This document shows positions 33,968 through 43,415 of a DNA stretch of 64,000 nucleotides, piece after piece; position 1 is the stretch's first letter, and each line of letters starts with the position of its first letter. Made by a program: the position numbers and the translations under genes. A model generated the notes under the pieces. That model was not told the origin of the DNA and searched no databases. It saw nothing but the letters and a program-made list of their open reading frames with translations. Source of the DNA: JAGPHI01 sp036641735 (GTDB lineage: Bacteria; Bacillota; Clostridia; Oscillospirales; Ruminococcaceae); the NCBI GenBank assembly GCA_036641735.1, contig JAVWEG010000001.1, forward strand, positions 5,117 through 69,116. The letters are read 5' to 3'.

Positions 33968-34968
33968 TGTGCCTTACCTCCGTTGTTTTGCAATTCGTCT
34001 TTTTGGAGCAGCCAGCACGAGGAGTAATGCACATCGGTAATAGCTGTTTCAGGAGGCATTGCACGCAGGCATACCTTCATACATTTTTCGCAGCGCGGAG
34101 CAAACGGGCAGCCTTTGGGAGGGTTTAACATATCCACAGGCGAGCCGTCTATAGGAATAAGCTTTGTATGCTCTTTTTCAGTAAGCTTCGGGATACTGCG
34201 CAAAAGTCCCTTTGTGTACTCGTGCTTAGGCGCATAAAATATATCATCTACTGTGCCATATTCCACTACCTTGCCGGCATACATTACCGCAATGCGGTCG
34301 CACATATTGGCTACTACGCCAAGATCGTGTGTTATCATAATAATAGCCATACCAAGCTTGTTTTTCAGCTCTACCATAAGCTCTAATATCTGTGCTTGTA
34401 TAGTTACATCAAGCGCGGTTGTAGGCTCGTCCGCTATCAATAGCTTTGGCTCGCAAGCGAGTGCAATTGCTATCATTATGCGCTGGCGCATACCGCCCGA
34501 CAGCTCGTGCGGATACTGTTTAAGACGTTTTTCGGGTTCGTTAATGCCCACAAGAGTAAGCAGCTCGCAAGCGCGCTCTGTGGCTTGCTTTTTATTTTTA
34601 TCGGTGTGCAAACGGATAACCTCTTCTATCTGATTACCCACTGTGTACACAGGATTAAGGCTTGTCATAGGATCTTGGAATATTATAGATTCCTCATTGC
34701 CACGAATTTTGCGCATCTCTTTTTCGCTCATATCATTGATGCGGTGACCATTAAAGTCTATAGTGCCGCCGATAATGCGCCCGGGGTACGCGGTAAGCCC
34801 CATAAGGCTGTATGCAGTAACGGATTTGCCCGAGCCGCTCTCGCCCACTATACCAAGCACCTCGCCCTCAGACAGATGCAAGGATACGTCATTTAAAGCT
34901 TTCACTTCACCTGCCGGAGTAAAGAAGGACAGGCGCTCGTTCTTTATTTCTACCAAATAGTCGCTCAT
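33964..34968 (-). CDS. oppD: Oligopeptide ABC transporter ATP-binding protein OppD
   Basis: 334-residue ATPase paired with OppF. Walker A GESGSGKS near 40-47, signature LSGGMRQRI near 150, Walker B LLIADEPTTALDVT near 170-183, and a C-terminal oligopeptide domain with CPFAPRCEKCMKVC near 290-303. The order oppB-C-D-F matches Gram-positive opp/dpp operons. Confidence 0.95.
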   Translation of the reverse strand: MSDYLVEIKNERLSFFTPAGEVKALNDVSLHLSEGEVLGIVGESGSGKSVTAYSLMGLTAYPGRIIGGTIDFNGHRINDMSEKEMRKIRGNEESIIFQDPMTSLNPVYTVGNQIEEVIRLHTDKNKKQATERACELLTLVGINEPEKRLKQYPHELSGGMRQRIMIAIALACEPKLLIADEPTTALDVTIQAQILELMVELKNKLGMAIIMITHDLGVVANMCDRIAVMYAGKVVEYGTVDDIFYAPKHEYTKGLLRSIPKLTEKEHTKLIPIDGSPVDMLNPPKGCPFAPRCEKCMKVCLRAMPPETAITDVHYSSCWLLQKDELQNNGGKAQ

Positions 34969-34982
34969 ATTTCCCTCTCCCT

Positions 34983-36026
34983 CTAGTTTTTAAGCTTCGG
35001 GTCGAACGCGTCACGCAGACCATCGCCAAACAAGTTAAAGCTTAAGATAATTACGGATATTACAAGTGCAGGAGCCATAAGGCGGAACGGAAAGCTTTGC
35101 AGACCGTTTAAAGCCTCGCTCGCAAGTGAGCCGAGCGACGGCATAGGAGCCGCCACACCAATGCCAAGAAAGCTTAAAAAGCTCTCTGTAAATATCGCGG
35201 AAGGTATCTGTAAGGTAGTGGTAACAATTAAAGTACCTATGCAGTTAGTAAGCAAATGCTTACGGATAATACGTCCGCTCGATGCGCCAAGCGCCCTTGC
35301 AGCGGTAACATATTCCTGCTCTTTTAAGGTAAGTATCTGGCTGCGCACTATACGCGCCATACCTACCCAGTAAAGCAAAGCAAACACGATAAATATACTT
35401 ATTAGGTTTACGCCAAGCGTGTTAATCCACGCAAAGCCTGCCACCTCGGCAAGCGCCTTTAGCGGATATTTAAGTGTAATAGACAGCAGTATAATAATAA
35501 GGATATCAGGTACAGTGTAAATCATATCCACTATGCGCATCATTACCATATCTATCCAGCCGCCAAAAAATCCTGCAATAGCACCGTAAAACGAGCCAAT
35601 AAGCAAAATAATAGCGGAGGCTACTATTCCTACCAGTAATGAAATACGAGCGCCGAGCATTACGCGTATTGCGTAGTCGCGGCCAAGCGCATCAGTGCCA
35701 AGTACGTGCGGAAATATTTTCACACCGGCATCAATTTGTGCCTGCTCAGCAGCAGAATAGGTAAACGGTGCCAAATTTTCGGCATCTACTATCTGAAACT
35801 CATATGTGTACGGATAAAAGCTCGGTACCACAAAAGCAAAAAGCATTACTATTATCAATACCACAAGGCTAACCATAGCCACAGGATTTTTGCATAGGCG
35901 GCGAGCGCCGTCACGCCAAAAGGATACGCTTTCGCGCATTACTACAAGGCTTTGCTTGTCTTTTTCGTCAGCCAAAACAAAATCATCTGTATTTAGCTGT
36001 AGGCTTAATGGGTTTTTCTCTGACAT
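34983..36026 (-). CDS. oppC: Oligopeptide ABC transporter permease OppC
   Basis: 347 residues. A cytoplasmic N-terminal stretch of about 45 residues is followed by six membrane segments. The permease-ATPase coupling motif is around YVTAARALGASSGRIIRKHLL near 240-260. The start has AAGGAGG. It lies 14 bases after oppB. Confidence 0.95.
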   Translation of the reverse strand: MSEKNPLSLQLNTDDFVLADEKDKQSLVVMRESVSFWRDGARRLCKNPVAMVSLVVLIIVMLFAFVVPSFYPYTYEFQIVDAENLAPFTYSAAEQAQIDAGVKIFPHVLGTDALGRDYAIRVMLGARISLLVGIVASAIILLIGSFYGAIAGFFGGWIDMVMMRIVDMIYTVPDILIIILLSITLKYPLKALAEVAGFAWINTLGVNLISIFIVFALLYWVGMARIVRSQILTLKEQEYVTAARALGASSGRIIRKHLLTNCIGTLIVTTTLQIPSAIFTESFLSFLGIGVAAPMPSLGSLASEALNGLQSFPFRLMAPALVISVIILSFNLFGDGLRDAFDPKLKN

Positions 36027-36040
36027 CAGCTCGTTCCTCC

Positions 36041-36958
36041 TTACTTTAATTGAATGCGCGGATCGATAAGCTTATACGCAATATCAACCACAACATTCAT
36101 CACAATGATAAGTGCAGCAAGGAATATGGTAGTACCCATAATCAGCGGATAATCGCGCCCTGTAATAGAGCCGATAAACGCTGAACCAAGACCGCCTATT
36201 GTAAATATTTTTTCCACTACAAACGAGCCTGTAAGCGTGTATGCAAACATTGGTCCGAGATACGTTACTACAGGCAAAATCGCATTGCGAAGTGCGTGCT
36301 TAAATAAGCTCTTGGCACCCGACAAGCCCTTTGCACGCGCTGTGCGCATATAGTCTTGCCCAAGTACGTCTAGCATAGACGAGCGCATTAGCCGCGCAAT
36401 ATATGCCGTGGGGTAAAACGCAAGCCCTGCCACAGGCATAATGTAGTTAAGTACTCCGCTAAGACCTGTGGTGGGCAGCCACCCTAGCTTTAGCCCAAAA
36501 ATATACATTAGCATTGTACACACCACAAAGCTTGGTACAGCTATACCGCAAGTAGCTATAAATATTATAAGGTTATCGAGCCACTTGCCTCTGTGCATAG
36601 CCGCTATGCTGCCGATAACTACACCGACTACAAGCGCTACAGCAACAGAAATGCAGCCTATTTTGGCAGACGTAGGGAAGCGTTCCTTTATAATGCGAGT
36701 TATGGTAAACCCACGTTTTTTCACGCTGTCACCGAGGTCGCCTTTAATTGCACCGCCAAGATAGGTGGTGTATTGCTCAAATAACGGCTTATCAAGACCA
36801 TATTTTGCATTTAAAGCCGCCTGTGCTTGTGGGCTTACTGCCTTTTCTGCCAAAAATGGCCCGCCCGGAATGAGGTTCATTAAGAAAAACGTAATTGTAG
36901 ATACGAGAAACAGCGTCAAAAACGCGAGCGCAATTCTCTTTACAATATACTTTGCCAT
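36041..36958 (-). CDS. oppB: Oligopeptide ABC transporter permease OppB
   Basis: 305 residues from the ATG at 36958. An AAAAGGA site precedes it, and the longer ORF start 12 codons upstream lacks one. Six membrane segments; DYMRTARAKGLSGAKSLFKHALRNA near 200-225 is the coupling (EAA-type) motif. It is first in the opp operon, with a promoter about 40 bases upstream. Confidence 0.93.
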   Translation of the reverse strand: MAKYIVKRIALAFLTLFLVSTITFFLMNLIPGGPFLAEKAVSPQAQAALNAKYGLDKPLFEQYTTYLGGAIKGDLGDSVKKRGFTITRIIKERFPTSAKIGCISVAVALVVGVVIGSIAAMHRGKWLDNLIIFIATCGIAVPSFVVCTMLMYIFGLKLGWLPTTGLSGVLNYIMPVAGLAFYPTAYIARLMRSSMLDVLGQDYMRTARAKGLSGAKSLFKHALRNAILPVVTYLGPMFAYTLTGSFVVEKIFTIGGLGSAFIGSITGRDYPLIMGTTIFLAALIIVMNVVVDIAYKLIDPRIQLK

Positions 36959-36994
36959 AGCTTTCAAATCCTTTTCATTTAAATATATCTTCAT

Positions 36995-37023
36995 ATGTTA
37001 TATTATTTTGACGCTTTTGTCAA
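36995..37023 (-). promoter_or_regulatory. Promoter of oppBCDF with overlapping dyad
   Basis: Minus strand: TTGACA (37018-37023), 17-base spacer, TAACAT (36995-37000). TTGAC-GCTTTT-GTCAA at 37008-37023 is a perfect 5-bp dyad covering the -35 and could be an operator. Confidence 0.65.
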
Positions 37024-37261
37024 TCGCGATATATGGATTTATGTTGTTTTTATGTTAATTATGTTGCTAATTAGCGAAAGGAAAGCAAAATAATTTTACA
37101 AGTGTCCGTGTATTGCGCACATTAAACGATTTGTCGATTTATAGCGCAAACGAAACATTTTAATGCGCGAAATAAAGCAAACAACTGGATATTTTACAAT
37201 TTTAAGTATATAATGTTAGCATATTACTATAAAAAATTTAAAAAAATAGGGGAGTTTTGAT
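37024..37261. other. Divergent control region between opp and the solute-binding protein gene
   Basis: AT-rich and without an ORF. TATAAT at 37209-37214 is the likely -10 of the downstream solute-binding protein gene; no clear -35 accompanies it, which would fit an activator-dependent promoter. Confidence 0.45.
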
Positions 37262-38701
37262 ATGAATAAGCGCTTAATTGTAAAAACAATAAGTCTTGGA
37301 ATATCTTGCATAATGCTTGCCTCTTGTGCGCTTGGCACTAAGCTGCCAAAATTGAGTGCGGATAAGCCCATAACGCTAACCTTGTGGCATTATTATAACG
37401 GCAAACAAAAAACCGCGTTTGATGAGCAGGTAACCGAATTTAACGAGACAGTGGGTACGAAAAAAGGTATAGTAGTACAAGCTTTTGGGCAGGGGAATAT
37501 AGGCGATTTAACAAATAAGGTGATGGATGCGGCGCAAAAAAAGGTAGGGGCAGGCGAAATACCCAATATTTTTGCCGCTTATACCGATACGGCGTTTGCG
37601 ATAGATAAGCTGGGGCTTGCGGCAAGCCTTGACGAATATCTTATTAACCTTGAGAGAGATGAATACATAGAAGAATATTTGAGCGAAGGGCGCTTTGGCG
37701 CGGACGGCAGCCTCAAAATATTTCCCATTGCCAAAAGTGTAGAGCTTATGATGATAAACAAAACCGATTGGGATAAATTTGCTGTTGCCACGGGTGCAGA
37801 TGTAAAAAAGCTTGCCACTATAGAGGGTGTAACGCAAACGGCAGAGCAGTATTACAATTGGACAGATTCACAAACGCAGCAGCCAAATGACGGTAAAGCA
37901 TTTTTTGGCAGAGATGCAATGGCAAATTATATGCTTATCGGCGCAAAGCAAATGGGCGTGGATGTTTTTAGCGTAAGTGACGATAAAGCGCGATTAAACA
38001 CAGATAAAGCCGTAATTAAAAGGTTGTGGGATAATTACTATATTCCTTTTGTAAAGGGATATTTCACCGCCAATAATCGGTTTAGAACAGATGATATAAA
38101 GACAGGCAATATCATTGCGCTTGTCGGCTCATCAAGCGGCACCACATATTTTCCCGACAAAGTAAATATTTCAGATACCGAGAGCTATCCGATAGAGCGC
38201 TTGATATTAGAAGCGCCGATATTTGAGGGAGGAGAAAAATATGCGGTGCAGCAGGGTGCAGGAATGGTGGTTACTCGTTCCACTCCGCAGGCGGAATATG
38301 CATCGACAATATTTTTAAAATGGCTTACAGAAGAACAGCGCAATATCAAGTTTGCTGTAGACAGTGCATATTTGCCCGTAAAAAAATCGTCGTGCGATAT
38401 AAACAAGATAACGCAGGCGCTCATTGAAACACAAAACGATACGATAGATTCATTTGAAAAAGCCCTAAACACCGTAAAAAATTATAAGCTGTATACAAGC
38501 AAGCCGTTTAACGGGGGATTAGAGGCACGAGCTATTCTTGAAAAATCTATGGCGAGCGCCGCTGCAACGGACCGCGCGGCAGTGCTTGAGGCTATGGCAA
38601 GCGGTGCTACGCGAGATGAAGCATTGGCAAAGTATCTTACAGAGTCAAGATATGACGATTGGTATATAGAATTTGATGTGGCGCTAAATAGCATAGCTTA
38701 A
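37262..38701 (+). CDS. Extracellular solute-binding lipoprotein without a transporter
   Basis: 479 residues with a lipoprotein signal (ISLGISCIMLASC). The mature part resembles family 1 (sugar-type) binding proteins: ITLTLWHYYNGKQKTAFDEQVTEFN near 38-62 and the later PIFEGGEKYAVQQGAGMVV block. No permease or ATPase gene is adjacent. The next gene, 50 bases on, is a membrane GGDEF-EAL protein with an extracellular sensor. The product may therefore deliver a ligand to that sensor instead of to a transporter. The GGGGAG ribosome site is good. Confidence 0.85.
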   Translation: MNKRLIVKTISLGISCIMLASCALGTKLPKLSADKPITLTLWHYYNGKQKTAFDEQVTEFNETVGTKKGIVVQAFGQGNIGDLTNKVMDAAQKKVGAGEIPNIFAAYTDTAFAIDKLGLAASLDEYLINLERDEYIEEYLSEGRFGADGSLKIFPIAKSVELMMINKTDWDKFAVATGADVKKLATIEGVTQTAEQYYNWTDSQTQQPNDGKAFFGRDAMANYMLIGAKQMGVDVFSVSDDKARLNTDKAVIKRLWDNYYIPFVKGYFTANNRFRTDDIKTGNIIALVGSSSGTTYFPDKVNISDTESYPIERLILEAPIFEGGEKYAVQQGAGMVVTRSTPQAEYASTIFLKWLTEEQRNIKFAVDSAYLPVKKSSCDINKITQALIETQNDTIDSFEKALNTVKNYKLYTSKPFNGGLEARAILEKSMASAAATDRAAVLEAMASGATRDEALAKYLTESRYDDWYIEFDVALNSIA

Positions 38702-38751
38702 TAAAAATACAAGGCATATTGTAAATATTTTACAATCGGAGGATACTATGA

Positions 38752-41715
38752 ATGCAGTTTAATATGAAAAAACATTCGATGCTGTATAAAATATTGTGGC
38801 CTGTAATGTTATTGGTTGTGGTACAAAGTGCATTATTTGCAGCGGCTATGCTGTGGGGCGGTACTTTAGCGCAAATGAAAGAAAATGCACTGGATATTTT
38901 AAATGAGCGCGTACTAAGCCGTAAAAATAATTTAGAAAATGATTTACTGCATTTTAGTAATCTGCAAGAAACGCAAAACATTATAACAAAAAAGATAGAC
39001 ACTTTGCTTTTATTAGAGGGTAAAAGCTATACAGATTGCGTGGCAGGCAGTGAGCTTGCCACAAAAGTAATAGACAATGTGGCAGACGATATAGTTTATT
39101 TGCTTCGGAAAAACTCTGTAACAGGTGCATATATTATTTTGAGCGGCAATGATTTACAAGCGCCGAAGGATAATGGCAGCGCAGAAAAAAGCGGATTTTA
39201 TGTGCGCGATATGGATCCCTTGTCCACACCAAACGACAAATCTGATTTGCTTTTAGAGCGCGCACCCACTAAAGTAGCACAAAGGGTGGGCATCACTACC
39301 GACATTTATTGGTCGCCGTTATTTGATTTGACGAAAAATGATGATTATTATTTTAAGCCTCTGCAAGCGGCTGTAGCCTATACTGAATTAACAAGTGAAA
39401 ACTTAGGATTTTGGAGCGGCAATATGCAGCTTCACCCCGACGATATTTCTGTTATTACATATTCTGTGCCGCTAAGAGCAGAGAACGGTAAAATTTTTGG
39501 CGTTTTGGGCATAGATATTACCGTGGACTATATGCAAAAGCTTATGCCATACAGCGAGCTTAGCCGCCAAAATTTAAGCTCATATGTAATAGCCATAGAC
39601 AAAGAAGCAGGCATCGATAAAATGAGCTTTGCACCATATGCAGCAAGCGGCTCTATGTATAAGCGCGCATTTGAAAATATGGAAAGTATCGATTTTAAAC
39701 AAGAGGCATTATATCGCAATATATATGAAACGAAATCATCAAACAACGAAAAAGTACTTGCAAGCGTACAAAAATTTAATCTTTATAATAGCAACACACC
39801 CTTTGCAGGTGATGAATGGGCATTGATAGGTATGGAATCGCAAAAAGATTTGTACGCGTTTTCTGCCGATATGTCTGCTACTATAGTAATGCTTTTTATA
39901 GTGTCGATTGTAATGGGAATACTTGGGGCAGGATTTATTGCCGTTAGCGTAACAAAGCCAGTTACTACGTTGGCGATGAAGGTGCGCACGAGTGATCCGC
40001 ATTTGCCTGTAAATTTGCCCAGTATAAAGGTAGAGGAGATAGACCAGCTTTCGGGCGCTATCGTGCAGATGAGCCAAGATATAGCACGCACCTCTTCGCG
40101 CATTTCCTCTATTATAGAGCTGTCGGGTATTCCTGTAGGTGTGTTTGAGTATACAGAAGGTGAAAAGTATGTTCACTGCTCTGCAATGTTTTATACTCTT
40201 ACGGGGCTGTCACCGTGTGGAAGCGGCATAGCATATGATGATTTTACGGACTTTTTAGATGATTTATATAATAAATCCGAGCTTCCGCACACAAGAGAAT
40301 TATATGTTAGCCGCATTACTTTATATGGAAAAGTGCGATATTTACGAGTGCGCATAAAGCGTAGCGCAAGCGAGCGCCTCGGAGTAATAATGGACGTGAC
40401 TCAAGAGATGAGCGAAAAGCGTAAAATAGAATATGAACGCGACAATGATTTGCTCACAAGCCTATTAAATAGGCGCGCATTTGCAAAGTTTGCAAACGAA
40501 ATTTTCAATGATAAGCAGGCACTTAAAAATGCGGCATTGCTTATGATGGATCTTGATAATCTGAAATTTGTAAATGATACTTACGGACACGATTGCGGAG
40601 ATGAATATATTCGCTGCGCCGCCAATGTTTTGCGAGGGCTTAATAACGACAAGGTGATGTCTGCGCGTATGTCGGGCGATGAGTTTCAAGTGCTGTTTTA
40701 TAGGTTTGATTCCAAAGAAGAAATAACACTTCTGATAGAAGAAATCCGCAAACAAATGTTTGCCACAGAGATGATATTGCCGGACGGAAAAAGCTATAAG
40801 GTGCGCGCTTCGGCAGGTGTGGCTTGGTACCCGAATGATGCAGATAACCTTGAAGCGCTGACACAATATGCGGATTTTGCAATGTATGAAGTGAAAAACA
40901 GCGTAAAAGGCAGTATAAAAAGCTTTGATGCGGAAATTTATCGCAGAGATTCGTTTTTGCTAAAAGGCAGAGAAGAGCTAAACCGTCTTGTAGAGGAGGA
41001 GCTTGTAGATTACGCATTTCAGCCGATTGTTGACGTAAAAAGCGGCGAAGTTTTTGCATATGAAGCGCTTATGCGCCCGAAAATAAAGTCCCTCAATGGG
41101 CCGCTCGAGGTAATTCGTTTGGCGCACGCGCAGTCTAAGCTGTATCAGATAGAAAAGCTTACTTGGTTTTGTGCGCTCGAAGCGGTGCGCAAAAGAGAAG
41201 ATCTGTTTTGCAATTGCAAGGTGTTTGTTAATTCTATTTCCAATCAATTGTTAAACGAAGAGGATTTAGCATTGTTTGTTGAAAAATATGGAGATTTATT
41301 CCCGTCGATAATAGTGGAGCTTACCGAGGGCGAATATGCCGAAAAAGAATACACCAAAAATAAGTTAACTCTGCTGCGGAATATGAATTTGCCAATTGCA
41401 CTCGATGATTTCGGCTCGGGATATAACAGTGATATGGCGATTTTAGACCTGAAACCCGATTATATTAAAATAGATATGGGAATAGTGCGCGGAATAGATA
41501 AAGACTTAAAGCGGCAAGAAATTTTTTGCAATATCGCATCATTTTCCAAACAAAACGATATTAAGATAATCGCCGAGGGAGTGGAAACGCAAGGCGAAAT
41601 GCGTGTGATTGTGGAAAACGGAGCAGATTATATTCAAGGATATTATTTTGGCAAGCCAAGCTTAGAGCCGCAAAAGGCAGATGAAAAAGCAGTGCAAACA
41701 TTATTGAGCCTATAA
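38752..41715 (+). CDS. Membrane Cache-HAMP-PAS-GGDEF-EAL protein (c-di-GMP turnover)
   Basis: 987 residues. Membrane segments near 13-35 and 374-400 enclose an extracellular Cache-like sensor. Then come a HAMP linker, a PAS-like domain (about 455-560), GGDEF (about 570-720) and EAL (about 735-985). The GGDEF signature reads MSGDEF near 640. The EAL part looks complete: YEALMRP near 769, VNSISNQ, ELTE, DDFGSGYN near 884, IKID, AEGVET and QGYYFGKP. It is probably a phosphodiesterase, perhaps bifunctional. It follows GGAGG and is likely cotranscribed with the binding protein. Confidence 0.92.
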   Translation: MQFNMKKHSMLYKILWPVMLLVVVQSALFAAAMLWGGTLAQMKENALDILNERVLSRKNNLENDLLHFSNLQETQNIITKKIDTLLLLEGKSYTDCVAGSELATKVIDNVADDIVYLLRKNSVTGAYIILSGNDLQAPKDNGSAEKSGFYVRDMDPLSTPNDKSDLLLERAPTKVAQRVGITTDIYWSPLFDLTKNDDYYFKPLQAAVAYTELTSENLGFWSGNMQLHPDDISVITYSVPLRAENGKIFGVLGIDITVDYMQKLMPYSELSRQNLSSYVIAIDKEAGIDKMSFAPYAASGSMYKRAFENMESIDFKQEALYRNIYETKSSNNEKVLASVQKFNLYNSNTPFAGDEWALIGMESQKDLYAFSADMSATIVMLFIVSIVMGILGAGFIAVSVTKPVTTLAMKVRTSDPHLPVNLPSIKVEEIDQLSGAIVQMSQDIARTSSRISSIIELSGIPVGVFEYTEGEKYVHCSAMFYTLTGLSPCGSGIAYDDFTDFLDDLYNKSELPHTRELYVSRITLYGKVRYLRVRIKRSASERLGVIMDVTQEMSEKRKIEYERDNDLLTSLLNRRAFAKFANEIFNDKQALKNAALLMMDLDNLKFVNDTYGHDCGDEYIRCAANVLRGLNNDKVMSARMSGDEFQVLFYRFDSKEEITLLIEEIRKQMFATEMILPDGKSYKVRASAGVAWYPNDADNLEALTQYADFAMYEVKNSVKGSIKSFDAEIYRRDSFLLKGREELNRLVEEELVDYAFQPIVDVKSGEVFAYEALMRPKIKSLNGPLEVIRLAHAQSKLYQIEKLTWFCALEAVRKREDLFCNCKVFVNSISNQLLNEEDLALFVEKYGDLFPSIIVELTEGEYAEKEYTKNKLTLLRNMNLPIALDDFGSGYNSDMAILDLKPDYIKIDMGIVRGIDKDLKRQEIFCNIASFSKQNDIKIIAEGVETQGEMRVIVENGADYIQGYYFGKPSLEPQKADEKAVQTLLSL

Positions 41716-41724
41716 TTAAAAAAG

Positions 41725-41760
41725 TGCCGCTTACTAAACATTTTGGTTTAGTAGGCGGCA
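41725..41760. terminator. Bidirectional terminator
   Basis: 15-bp stem (41725-41739 with 41746-41760, one G-U pair) between convergent genes, with A- and T-runs outside. Confidence 0.85.
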
Positions 41761-41769
41761 TTTTCAAGT

Positions 41770-42705
41770 TTATCTTAAAATCGCGCTGCTTTTTACAATA
41801 TTTGTGCTGTAAATAAACAGCACGTCTTGCCCGGTAAAGCTTATCATTTCCTTTAGCAAGGGGCTTGCCATATATCTTAAATCGATTAAAGTTACTTTGC
41901 AGTATTCATCTAATAGTAAAGGTGCAAGCGAGCTTGCAAACGAATCTCTGAATACGACAAGCTCTTTTAAAGAGCGCGCAAGCGGGCTTTTGATAGTGAC
42001 AAGCGGTGTAGCTCCGCTAAGAAATACATCGTACGGTAAAGCGCTGTCGAGCTTTGCTATATCATATACGCTCGTAAAAGCAGGATTTTGGTAATTATCC
42101 ACCGTAGATGCATCTATAGCCTTATCGGTAAGATATACAAGCGTTTCCAAAGGCGGCTTACCTTTAATATGCTTAGAATACGAGCCGACGAAATTATCCT
42201 TCGTCATTTGCGTATATTCATTTTTTACAGGGGAAGCGCCCATATTTCGAAGCAAAATATCCGCTATAGGCACAAGCTTTTCCTGCCGCCAATGTCCGTC
42301 TGTTTTATAATAATCGTCGATACTTAAAAACGGATATAAATCGATGATATTAAAATCCGATAAGGATTTATCAAGGCTTGCTTTTAGCTTAGGATAATCG
42401 GCTGTTTCATATCCGCTTAAATAAAAGGTTTTGTCGGGAATAAGAGCGAAATACACTTTACTGTCAGCGAGATAATCGGATTTTACCGCGTTTAACTTTT
42501 TGGCAAAGAGGGCAACGGATTTGTCGGTAAATTCACCGATAGCTTGTGCAGTGTAGCTGTTTACGGTATAAAATCCGTCTTTATCGGGCTTTTTTGTTAT
42601 CGCTCTGTAAATACCGTCAATCGTGCCGCTGAATAAAAGCGCGCTAAACACGACAGCAGCCACAGCAATTGATGCAGATACAATAATCAGCTTTTTATGT
42701 TGCAT
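41770..42705 (-). CDS. DHHW-type (AlgX/SGNH-like) extracytoplasmic protein
   Basis: 311 residues with an N-terminal membrane anchor. The motif KTDGHWR near 155 corresponds to the DHHW signature, and VVFRDSFASSLAPLL near 265 carries the Ser-containing block of this SGNH-like family. These proteins usually work with an MBOAT (AlgI-type) partner to O-acetylate cell-wall or exopolysaccharide. No MBOAT gene is present here. It begins 5 bases after the DUF4358 gene without a Shine-Dalgarno, so it depends on translational coupling. Confidence 0.75.
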   Translation of the reverse strand: MQHKKLIIVSASIAVAAVVFSALLFSGTIDGIYRAITKKPDKDGFYTVNSYTAQAIGEFTDKSVALFAKKLNAVKSDYLADSKVYFALIPDKTFYLSGYETADYPKLKASLDKSLSDFNIIDLYPFLSIDDYYKTDGHWRQEKLVPIADILLRNMGASPVKNEYTQMTKDNFVGSYSKHIKGKPPLETLVYLTDKAIDASTVDNYQNPAFTSVYDIAKLDSALPYDVFLSGATPLVTIKSPLARSLKELVVFRDSFASSLAPLLLDEYCKVTLIDLRYMASPLLKEMISFTGQDVLFIYSTNIVKSSAILR

Positions 42706-42709
42706 AAAT

Positions 42710-43183
42710 TTACAGCTTGTTAAAGTTTGCTTCTATCTCTGCCGCGGCATCTGCATAAGTCATTATCAATACCACAAGGTCGCCTTTTGTTGCCACTATT
42801 TTCTTTTCTGCTTCTACGCATATCCATTTGCGAGGATCGGCTTTTTCTTCAATGGTTTTGGCAAGCGCAGCGGCTTCGTCGGCACTATTTGCGCGCACAA
42901 GGCAAACGGAGTGTGCCACAGCGTTAATCATAGCATCAGAGGCAAGAGCTTCTTTATATTCGCTTTTGGCTACGCCAAGAAACATTTCGGAATTTTCTTC
43001 TGTTATTTCCATATCCATAGTTTTTGGCAATTCTGCTTTTACACCGTCATATAATTTTACCATTATTTCCGGTAATGTTCCTGCTACATTGGCAGAAGCA
43101 TCACTTGTTGCCTTCTTATCACCGCAGCCTGCAAACAGGCACAGTGCCAATACAATACTCATTATCATTGCTGTTTTTTTCAT
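42710..43183 (-). CDS. DUF4358 lipoprotein
   Basis: 157 residues from the ATG at 43183 (AAAGGTG upstream; the GTG within that site is rejected). A lipoprotein signal (MIMSIVLALCLFAGC) is followed by a small domain with conserved features of DUF4358. This family often sits next to DHHW/MBOAT acetyltransferase genes. The function is unknown. It is cotranscribed with the DHHW gene. Confidence 0.75.
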   Translation of the reverse strand: MKKTAMIMSIVLALCLFAGCGDKKATSDASANVAGTLPEIMVKLYDGVKAELPKTMDMEITEENSEMFLGVAKSEYKEALASDAMINAVAHSVCLVRANSADEAAALAKTIEEKADPRKWICVEAEKKIVATKGDLVVLIMTYADAAAEIEANFNKL

Positions 43184-43298
43184 TTTTATCACCTTTCTTT
43201 TATACGTTTATATTAGTATATCCAACGTAGTCTTTAAAAGTATAACATATAGCATTTATATTTGTCTATGTAAAAATATTTTCTGTACGATAATACTA

Positions 43299-43327
43299 TT
43301 GCCAAGACGTGTTTTACGCTGTATAAT
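43299..43327 (+). promoter_or_regulatory. Promoter of the PrsA-like gene
   Basis: TTGCCA (43299-43304), 17-base spacer, TATAAT (43322-43327). The leader then contains two small hairpins before the ribosome binding site. Confidence 0.85.
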
Positions 43328-43415
43328 TTATACTAGTTTGTTTTTTCCGCACATTATTTGCGGATAATTAAAATAAAAACCGCGTGTTAATAGTACACGA
43401 GGAAAGAGGAATAAT

